From Veillonella sp. R32 (GTDB taxonomy: Bacteria; Bacillota; Negativicutes; Veillonellales; Veillonellaceae), in the NCBI RefSeq assembly GCF_010093125.1, contig NZ_NMZQ01000012.1, positions 1-35,432 on the forward strand: a DNA stretch of 35,432 nucleotides. Reading direction: 5' to 3'. Within the stretch, counting starts at the first letter, position 1. Each line of letters begins with the position of its first letter. Below the pieces are notes generated by a model, which saw nothing but the letters and a program-made list of their open reading frames with translations, did not search any database and was not told the DNA's origin. The position numbers and the translations under genes were made by a program. This document shows positions 25,434-33,500 of the stretch, piece by piece.

Positions 25434-27236
25434 ATGTCCACTGAGCATATCCGCAATTTTTGTATTATTGCCCATATAGACCATGGCAAATCCACCTTGG
25501 CCGACCGTTTGATTGAAACAACGGGAACACTCACTAAACGTGAGATGGAAGCCCAAGTATTGGACTCTATGGATTTAGAACGTGAACGTGGTATTACCAT
25601 TAAAGCCCAATCGGTTCGTCTATTACATACGGCTAAAGATGGTAAACAATATACGTTAAATTTAATTGATACACCGGGTCATGTTGATTTTAGCTATGAA
25701 GTATCACGCTCCTTAGCCGCTTGTGAAGGGGCTTTGTTAGTGGTAGATGCAGCACAAGGGGTTGAAGCACAAACCTTGGCGAATGTTTATTTAGCCTTAG
25801 AACATGATTTAGAAATTATTCCTGTCATCAATAAAATTGACTTGCCAAGTGCTGATGTAGAGCGGGTAAAGAAGGAAATTGAGGATATTATCGGTCTTGA
25901 TGCATCAGATGCTATTCTAGCCAGTGCGAAATCAGGGATTGGGATTCAAGATATTTTAGAAGCCATTGTAGAGCGTATTCCGGCACCCCCAGATAAATCG
26001 GATGAGCTAACTCGTGCTTTGATTTTTGACTCTCGCTTTGATTCTTACAAAGGGGCTATTGCTTACGTTCGTGTTAAAGAAGGGTCTATTAAAAAACGTG
26101 ACATTATTCGCATGATGCATGATAATAAAGACTTTGAAGTCACTGAGCTAGGTGTATTTACCCCTAATTTATTACCTGTGGACGAATTGACCTGTGGTAG
26201 CGTAGGTTGCGTAGCTGCTAGCATTAAAAATGTAGGGGATTGCCATGTAGGTGATACCATTACTAAAGCAGATGCACCAGCGGCTGAGCCATTGCCAGGG
26301 TATCGTAAAGCGGTGTCTATGGTATACTGTGGTCTATATCCAACAGATAGTAAAGATTATGATAATTTGCGTGATGCTTTAGAAAAATTAAATCTTAACG
26401 ATGCGGCCCTTGAATATGAACCTGAAACATCGATTGCTTTAGGCTTTGGTTTCCGTTGTGGTTTCCTAGGTTTATTGCACATGGATGTTATTCAAGAACG
26501 GTTAGAGCGTGAATATAATTTAACGCTTATCACCACCGCACCAAGCGTTAACTATAAAGTGCACAAAACAAATGGTGAAGTGCTTGAAATTGATAATCCA
26601 GCAAAGTTACCACCACCAACGGAAATTGACTATATTGAAGAACCATATGTTAAAGCCACTACTATCGTACCAAAAGACTTTGTAGGGGCCATTATGGAAC
26701 TGTCCCAAGATAAACGTGGCGAATACCAATCCATGGAATATTTAGATGAAACTCGTGTATCTATCGTATATCATTTACCATTAGGTGAAATCATTTATGA
26801 TTACTTTGATAAGTTAAAATCAGCTACTAAAGGGTATGCTTCGCTCGATTATGAATTGATTGGCTATCAGACCTCACCAATGGTTAAAATGGATATTCTC
26901 CTTAATGGTGAGCCTGTGGATGCACTGAGTATTATCGTCCATAAAGATCGGGCGGCTATGCGTGGTCGTGCGTTGGCTGAAAAATTAAAAGAGTTAATTC
27001 CTCGTCAAATGTTTGAAATTCCAATTCAAGCAGCGGTGGGTAATAAAATTGTAGCCCGTGAAACGGTTAAGGCTTGGCGTAAAGACGTATTAGCTAAATG
27101 TTATGGTGGTGACATTAGCCGTAAACGTAAATTATTAGAAAAACAAAAAGAAGGTAAGAAACGTATGAAAGCGGTAGGGAGCGTTGAAATTCCACAAGAA
27201 GCGTTCATGGCGATTCTTAAAGTTGACGATAAATAA
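25434..27236 (+). CDS. lepA: Elongation factor 4 (LepA), ribosome-associated GTPase
   Basis: Translational GTPase that binds ribosomes, implicated in back-translocation, stress translation and 30S biogenesis. G motifs are [10 protein letters not shown] (G1), the switch region [22 protein letters not shown] (G3) and NKIDLPSAD (G4). The LepA-specific C-terminal domain is present, ending [32 protein letters not shown] choose the ATG at 25434 (600 residues, the usual length, starting [21 protein letters not shown]) because GAGAGGTAA lies just before it; an earlier ATG at 25413 falls inside mnmA. It is commonly followed by hemW, as here. Confidence 0.98.
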   Translation: MSTEHIRNFCIIAHIDHGKSTLADRLIETTGTLTKREMEAQVLDSMDLERERGITIKAQSVRLLHTAKDGKQYTLNLIDTPGHVDFSYEVSRSLAACEGALLVVDAAQGVEAQTLANVYLALEHDLEIIPVINKIDLPSADVERVKKEIEDIIGLDASDAILASAKSGIGIQDILEAIVERIPAPPDKSDELTRALIFDSRFDSYKGAIAYVRVKEGSIKKRDIIRMMHDNKDFEVTELGVFTPNLLPVDELTCGSVGCVAASIKNVGDCHVGDTITKADAPAAEPLPGYRKAVSMVYCGLYPTDSKDYDNLRDALEKLNLNDAALEYEPETSIALGFGFRCGFLGLLHMDVIQERLEREYNLTLITTAPSVNYKVHKTNGEVLEIDNPAKLPPPTEIDYIEEPYVKATTIVPKDFVGAIMELSQDKRGEYQSMEYLDETRVSIVYHLPLGEIIYDYFDKLKSATKGYASLDYELIGYQTSPMVKMDILLNGEPVDALSIIVHKDRAAMRGRALAEKLKELIPRQMFEIPIQAAVGNKIVARETVKAWRKDVLAKCYGGDISRKRKLLEKQKEGKKRMKAVGSVEIPQEAFMAILKVDDK

Positions 27237-27272
27237 ATCAGTATAGGCTGAAATGAAGGCGTCAATACTGAT
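27237..27272 (+). promoter_or_regulatory. Inverted repeat between lepA and hemW
   Basis: ATCAGTAT (27237-27244) and ATACTGAT (27265-27272) are perfect 8-base complements separated by 20 bases, beginning at the base after the lepA stop. No T-run follows. It may be an mRNA processing or weak attenuation element; function is not evident. Confidence 0.3.
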
Positions 27273-27296
27273 GACGATATAAAAAGGAGTTTGTGT

Positions 27297-28481
27297 ATGA
27301 ATAACACAGGCACGGCCTCTTTTACGACGTCATATACACGGGATATGGGGGTATACCTTCATATCCCGTTTTGTCGTAAAAAATGCTCTTATTGTGATTT
27401 TGCCTCTTATGAAGGGCTAGAAGCTTATTATGAGGATTATGTAGAGGCTCTATGTAGTGAAATCGAATTATGGGCTAAACAATATCCAGCAAGCACATCG
27501 ATTCCCGTACAAACTATATATTTTGGTGGGGGCACACCGACTCAATTGTCCATTGCACAAATTGAACAAATATTAAACGTGCTGTACAAACAGTATCCGT
27601 GTAATCATGTAATTGAAATATCTATGGAAGCGAATCCTGGAGAAATAGACAAGTCCTATTTGAATGATTTAAAATCCCTAGGTGTTACACGTTTGAGTTA
27701 TGGTGTACAGACCTTTGATGATAATTTATTAACTATATTACGACGCGGTCATACGGCTAGTATGGCTAAACAAGCTATTTACGATGCGTTGGAAGTAGGC
27801 TTTCAGTCTGTTAGTGGTGATTTAATTTATGCATTACCGGGTCAACATCTTAAGGACATTGAAACTAATGTTAAAACCTTGGTTGATTTAGGCGTGAGCC
27901 ATGTTTCTATTTATGGGTTACAATTAGAGGAAGGAACAAACCTTCATAAACAAGTGACGCAAGGAATGTTAACATTGCCTAGTGATGATGAAAATGAAGC
28001 CATGTATGATTGTATGCTTGATCAATTAGCTACTTATGGCTTTGAACGGTATGAAATTTCAAATTTTACCAATCGTGAGGCTTATAGTTATCACAATTTA
28101 CGCTATTGGCAATATAAAGATTACTTAGCTTTTGGCGCAGGCGCCTATTCCTTTTATGAAAATGTAAGACGTAATAATGAACCTTATGTAGTCCCTTATA
28201 TAAATCGATTGCGTCAAGGCTTATTGCCAGTAGTATTTGAAGAAATGATTACTGAAACCCGAGCTGTAGAAGACTTTTGTTTCTTAGCTTTGCGTACTAA
28301 ATGGGGATTATCTAAAAGTAATTTTGAAAACCGTTTTAATCAATCTTTGCTTGCTATTTTTGGACAGGAATTAGAACAATTAACAAAACAAGGTTTACTG
28401 CAACAAGTTGAAGATTCTTGGTGCTTAACAAGGGAAGGGGCTAAACATGGGAATTATGTGTTTAGTCAGTTTATACGATGA
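27297..28481 (+). CDS. hemW: Radical SAM haem chaperone HemW
   Basis: Coproporphyrinogen-oxidase-like radical SAM protein that binds haem and delivers it to respiratory enzymes, rather than acting as HemN. The cluster motif CRKKCSYC supplies Cys26, Cys30 and Cys33, followed by the extra aromatic residue typical of the family (CDFASY). FGGGTPTQLS, SMEANPGE, LSYGVQTFDD, LIYALPGQ and the HemW-type haem-binding motif HNLRYW are all present. The 394 residues fit HemW (HemN is longer and has extra N-terminal residues). I choose the ATG at 27297 with AAGGAGT before it; a TTG at 27291 and an internal Met17 are alternatives. The lepA-hemW order is common in Firmicutes. Confidence 0.95.
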   Translation: MNNTGTASFTTSYTRDMGVYLHIPFCRKKCSYCDFASYEGLEAYYEDYVEALCSEIELWAKQYPASTSIPVQTIYFGGGTPTQLSIAQIEQILNVLYKQYPCNHVIEISMEANPGEIDKSYLNDLKSLGVTRLSYGVQTFDDNLLTILRRGHTASMAKQAIYDALEVGFQSVSGDLIYALPGQHLKDIETNVKTLVDLGVSHVSIYGLQLEEGTNLHKQVTQGMLTLPSDDENEAMYDCMLDQLATYGFERYEISNFTNREAYSYHNLRYWQYKDYLAFGAGAYSFYENVRRNNEPYVVPYINRLRQGLLPVVFEEMITETRAVEDFCFLALRTKWGLSKSNFENRFNQSLLAIFGQELEQLTKQGLLQQVEDSWCLTREGAKHGNYVFSQFIR

Positions 28482-28520
28482 TAGATACTGATTTAAATAT
28501 ATTTTATAATTTGGATTGTA

Positions 28521-28550
28521 TTGACATCCCCCTCATGTATTTAGTAATAT
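28521..28550 (+). promoter_or_regulatory. Promoter of the tRNA-Ala gene
   Basis: A perfect TTGACA at 28521-28526 and TAATAT at 28545-28550 are 18 bases apart. The expected start near 28557 is about nine bases before the mature tRNA 5' end, consistent with a stand-alone tRNA gene. Confidence 0.7.
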
Positions 28551-28565
28551 ATAGAAGTAATGCAT

Positions 28566-28641
<76 letters not shown>

Positions 28642-28642
28642 T

Positions 28643-28673
28643 AAGAACTGCACAATTGTGCGGTTCTTTTTTT
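28643..28673 (+). terminator. Intrinsic terminator after tRNA-Ala
   Basis: AAGAACTGCAC and GTGCGGTTCTT form an 11-pair stem (one T-G pair) around the loop AATT, and the right arm runs directly into a T-run ending at 28673. It begins two to three bases after the CCA end and isolates the tRNA from the secretion genes downstream. Confidence 0.9.
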
Positions 28674-28714
28674 ATACAAAACGTTATAGTTTGATTTTTA
28701 TGAAAAAATAATGA

Positions 28715-28743
28715 TGGACAAATGTTCATATATGAGATAAAAT
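28715..28743 (+). promoter_or_regulatory. Candidate promoter of the tpsB-tpsA operon with a palindrome in its spacer
   Basis: TGGACA (28715-28720) and TAAAAT (28738-28743) are 17 bases apart, each one base from consensus. The perfect palindrome TCATATATGA occupies 28726-28735 inside the spacer, a position where a bound regulator would block polymerase. Transcription would start near 28750, about 59 bases before tpsB. The AT-rich setting makes chance matches possible. Confidence 0.4.
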
Positions 28744-28808
28744 TGTCATAAATAGAATAGATATAGGTAGAAAATATATTGATTAAGTAAGAGGTTAGGA
28801 GTGTTATT

Positions 28809-30530
28809 ATGAAGCAGGCTTGGGTTAACATGGCTGTAGTTATGGCTATTAGTGCGCCTGTATGGGGAATTGCACCAGTAAGTGCCGCTGATTCAGCGAT
28901 ACCGAATGTAGTACAGCAAGAACAATTAGAAATGGCGCGGCAACGAGCAGAGGCTCGTAATGAACGAAACCAGACAAAGCGAGTAGAGATAGAAGGTATC
29001 CGTACGTCCACTGATGCAGACAATGCAGTAGATGAGACGGGGCCTTCTTTTTTTATTACTCATATTGAACTGGGTGATGAAAATCAGACCGATGTATTAG
29101 AGGGAGAGTTTCGCTTTTTAGAACCACTACTTCGTAATGGTGAACAGCAAGCTATGAATGTGGGAGCCATAGAAGTATTTGTGAAATCTCTTAACGAAGC
29201 CCTGATTAATCGTGGTTTTATTACGTCACAGGTGCGTATTCCGGAGCAAAATATTGAGTCTGGCACTTTACGGTTAACCTTATTGCCTGGGCGCTTAGGT
29301 CGTGTGCTTTATAGTGAAGGGAGTTTGACACCCTCGTGGGAGTCTGCCTTTCCGATTCGGGAAGGAGATATTTTAAATGTACGACGGTTAGAACAAGGGC
29401 TAGAACAAATGAAGCGGGTTAGCTCACAAGATGTTACCATGCAGCTTGTGCCGGGCGATACGGTAGGGACAACGAATGTGGAATTAACTGTGACTAAAAC
29501 AGGGCATGTAGCGCATGGGATTATATCCGTAGACAATTCGGGGCTGCGTAGTACAGGACGCTCACAAGTTAATCTAGCAGTAGCATTAGACCAGGCATTG
29601 GGGGATAACGATATATTGCGGGGCAACTTAGGTCTTGATGGGGAGCGTATGGGCTATCAAGGTGGTACCCGGAATCGAAGTCTCAGTTATTCTATTCCGC
29701 GCGGTTGGGATACCTTTTCGTTGTCGTATGGGGCGTATAACTACCATCAACAGGTAATGAGTCAGCCCTATGATTTTATAAGTCGTAGCCGAGTACATAC
29801 GGCTCCTTTCACATGGGATCATGTATATCATCGGTCCCAACATACGAAAGCCGCGTATGATGTGACGGTTCATAAACGGAGTTCGCATGTGTATATTAAT
29901 GACTTAGAAATTCCGGTACAGGCATTAAATACTACCGCTTTAGAGCTGGGGCTATCTAGTCGTACCTATATAGGCAATGCTACTTTATATACTCGGATTG
30001 GACAGAAACTTGGTGTCGGTTGGTTAGGGGCTCAAGAGGAGTTAGCAGGGCCCGATACACCACGCACACGGTATCATCAGTGGCTTTTTGATGTAGAGTA
30101 TACGAAACCGTTTACTTTAGGGCATCGACCAGCCGCTTATCGGGCGAATTTTCATGGACAGTGGACCGCAGGGCATGCAAGACTATATGGGGTAGATCAA
30201 ATTAGTTTAGGGAATCGTTATACTGTGCGAGGGTTTGATGGCGAATATACGCTATCAGGTGAACATGGCTGGTATATACAACAGGAGTTAGCCAGCCGTA
30301 TTCCTTCGTTACAAAGTGAGGTGTATGTAGGCCTTGATGTAGGCGCTGTGTATGGTGTGAGTACGGATGTATTAGTAGGCCGAACCATTGCCGGGATGGC
30401 GTTAGGTATGCGGGGTCAGTTTAAGTCAGGGGTAGGCTATGATGTATACATAGGAGCCCCTATATATAAACCAGAGGGGTATCCAACTAAGCGGGCTGAT
30501 GTAGCTGCTATGGTATATTATGCATTTTAA
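28809..30530 (+). CDS. Two-partner secretion outer-membrane transporter (TpsB; ShlB/FhaC/CdiB family)
   Basis: Outer-membrane beta-barrel that exports the adjacent TpsA exoprotein. A signal peptide (residues 1-27, ending PVSAA) is followed by a charged helical stretch (QQEQLEMARQRAEARNERNQ) that corresponds to the plug helix H1 and linker of FhaC. A POTRA domain follows (about 82-165, FFITHIELGDENQTDVLEGEF... to IESGTLRLTLLPGRLG), then a C-terminal barrel of about 400 residues. The family's conserved loop motif is VRGF at 473-476 (in RYTVRGFDGEYTLSG). The protein ends in Phe (VYYAF), the usual outer-membrane signal for BamA. AGGAG lies seven bases before the ATG, and tpsA begins 12 bases after the stop, so they form an operon. 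Length (573) is typical. Confidence 0.95.
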   Translation: MKQAWVNMAVVMAISAPVWGIAPVSAADSAIPNVVQQEQLEMARQRAEARNERNQTKRVEIEGIRTSTDADNAVDETGPSFFITHIELGDENQTDVLEGEFRFLEPLLRNGEQQAMNVGAIEVFVKSLNEALINRGFITSQVRIPEQNIESGTLRLTLLPGRLGRVLYSEGSLTPSWESAFPIREGDILNVRRLEQGLEQMKRVSSQDVTMQLVPGDTVGTTNVELTVTKTGHVAHGIISVDNSGLRSTGRSQVNLAVALDQALGDNDILRGNLGLDGERMGYQGGTRNRSLSYSIPRGWDTFSLSYGAYNYHQQVMSQPYDFISRSRVHTAPFTWDHVYHRSQHTKAAYDVTVHKRSSHVYINDLEIPVQALNTTALELGLSSRTYIGNATLYTRIGQKLGVGWLGAQEELAGPDTPRTRYHQWLFDVEYTKPFTLGHRPAAYRANFHGQWTAGHARLYGVDQISLGNRYTVRGFDGEYTLSGEHGWYIQQELASRIPSLQSEVYVGLDVGAVYGVSTDVLVGRTIAGMALGMRGQFKSGVGYDVYIGAPIYKPEGYPTKRADVAAMVYYAF

Positions 30531-30542
30531 AGGGGACGCAGT

Positions 30543-33500
30543 ATGAGTAAGAATACGGAGCAAACAGCATTACGCCGTAAGATTACGGCTTGGATTACAT
30601 TAGGTATATTTTTGGTAGAGCCTATGAGTGCATTAGGGGCACCGATTATGCCGGATACAAAGGCACCTGCCGTGCACCAACCATTGGTGCAAGAAACAGC
30701 GAATGGGGTACCCTTAGTCAATATTACAGCGCCTACGGCTAGTGGTGTATCACGAAATCAATATGAAGCGTTCAATGTACCTGCTAAGGGGGCTATTTTA
30801 AATAATAGTTATACGCTGTCAGAGACTAAGCTAGCTGGTTTTGTACAAGGTAACCAAAATATGGTAAAAGGGCCAGCTACGATTATTGTGAATGAAGTGA
30901 CGAGTGCCCATCCAACGGCTATGAATGGTTTTTTAGAAGTAGCGGGTTCTAAGGCCAGCGTAGTTATTGCTAATCCTAATGGTATTACCGTCAATGGGGG
31001 TGGCTTTATTAATACGAATCAGGCCATGTTGACAACAGGTAAGCCAATCTTTGATGCGACAGGCAATTTACAACGCTTAGAGGTAACAAAGGGCCAGATT
31101 ACGGTTGAAGGAACAGGCCTTGATGCAAGAACGACTAGCAAATTAGATATCTTAACCCGAGCAGCTACAATGAATGCTGGTGTTTGGGGGCAAGATATTA
31201 ATGTAATCACAGGCGCTAATCAAGTAACCTACGAAACGTTAGGGACGACGCCAATAGGTACTGCTGAGCAAGAGGGCGTAGCCCTTGACGTAGGAGCTAT
31301 AGGAGGGATGTATGCAAATCGTATTATGCTTATTGGCACGGCGCGTGGTATGGGTGTTAATATGGCGGGACGCATAGAGTCTGATACCACCCTAACCCTA
31401 GATGCGGCTGGGAATTTACATAATACAGGCTATATGCAAAGTAAGGGCACAGAGGCGATTGCAGTTCGCAATCTAACGAATACGGGCATCCTTGCAACTG
31501 AAGAAATACAACAAATACAGGCTGAGCAGGTACAAAATAGTGGACATATGGTGGCTAAGGCGGGGCAAACTATTACAGGACATGATCTCACCAATAGTGG
31601 TGTCATCAGCAGTGAAGGAACCCAGCAATTGACGTTGCAAGATGTAACGAATACAGGCACTATATATGGTAACACTGAGCAGATTGTAGAGGCGCGCCAT
31701 GTCATAAATCAAGGGCGCATATATAGTGATGGGAATCAGCACTTGACGGCTACCAGTGTAGCGAATGAAGGTACAATACATAGTCAAGGTCATCAAATAA
31801 TAGCTGTTACTGATATGGTGACAAATACGGGGACTGTACAGGCTAAGCAGGATCAGGCCATTACGAGTCCAATTCTTACTAATAGTGGTACGATTTATAG
31901 CGGACAGAATCAAGAGCTACAGGCCGAAACAATTACTAATACAGGCACCGTGTATGCAAAGGGGGCGCAACAGACGACTACAGGTACGTTAGCTACACAT
32001 AACACCTGGGGCTCTCAGGGGGCTATGAAACTTGTGGTGCGGGATAGTCTGACCAATGGAGGGCTTGTAGCGGCCGGTCTTACGGAAGAGGGACAGCTAA
32101 CAGGACAAAGCCATCTCAACGTATCGGCCGTAGCGGTAGATAACGCCAAGAGCCAAGTATTAAGTAGTGGACAGTTAGTGGTCAATACACAGCGATTAAA
32201 CAATACAGACGGCTATGTAGGTAGCCAAGGAGATATGACATTGACCGCTAAGGAAGCCCTTACTAACACGCAGGGGACGCTAGTGAGTGATGGGGATATA
32301 CATGTAACAGCGCCCAATATTACGAATGAACGGGGGCAAGTTACGGCAAAGGGAACTGCCACTATGTCTGGTCAGACTGTTGATAACCAATCTGGTCGTA
32401 TTACAAGTATAGAGGCTACAACCATACAGGCTAAAGAAGCGCTTCAAAATACTAGAGGTACCATTACTTCGCAAGGGAACCTTACTGTTACGACCCCATC
32501 GGTGCAATTGGATGGCATACTAGCCGCAGGAACTGACGCGGTTATTACTACGACGGGTGATATTACGAATCGAAATAGTGTGGACGGGTATGGTATTACC
32601 TCGGCTGGTAGACATGTAACCATAAAGACTACGGGAACGATTGATAATGAAAAAAATATAGAGGCTGGTGGCACCCTTACAATTCAGGCTAAGGGAATGG
32701 TGCAAGGAGCCCATGCAGAAAGTAATGGCCGTGATGTGGATCTACAGGTAGCAACCATTGATAATGTAGGTCTTATTCAAGCTGACCAACAACTAACCAT
32801 AGGGAGTCAGACGATAACGAATCATAGTATGGGCCGTATTTATGGTGAAGCGATACATATGGAAACGAGTTCGCTAGATAATTATACGGACAAAGCCTTA
32901 GAAGCTAAGCTAGCGACTGAACTGGCACAATTAAAAGTCCGGGAAACGGCTCTTAATGCGGCCTTTGCTGTGGATGTTACGGGCTTTACTACACGTGATG
33001 AAGAAGCGGCCTATAAAGCTAAGATAGCAGAGGAAACCGCAAAGTATGAGACGCAGTTAGCCGTCGTAAAGGATATAGCGACCCAGCTAGCGACGTTACC
33101 TGCGGGAACGATAGCGGGGCGCACTTCAGTGGCGATTACAGGCGATACCTTACGTAATTCGAATCATAGCCTCATCTATAGTGGTGGAGATATGACCTTG
33201 GTAGGTAAACACTCCATGGAAAATGCTGGGGCTACTATAGAAGCCATTGGTAAGATGACACTGACTACCCCTAGTTTACGTAATACCAATACGGCTTTTT
33301 CTAGTGAACGAAAAATTACAAAGGAAGCTGAATTGGGTGATATGATTCGTATTGACCAAGTGGGTCATTTTGAACAAGGACAGTCATTTCCTAAAGAAGA
33401 GTTTAGCGGCTTAGGCAGTGGGTATGGGGCTACTCATAGTACAACGGTAACAGTAAAAGAAGAATTGGATGAAGCTAAATATGATACGGTACGAAAATTA

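Noticed and set aside
31430-31913. Overlapping - strand ORFs within tpsA
   Set aside because: They arise from the biased codon use of the Thr/Asn/Gly-rich beta-helix repeats and show no protein family features.
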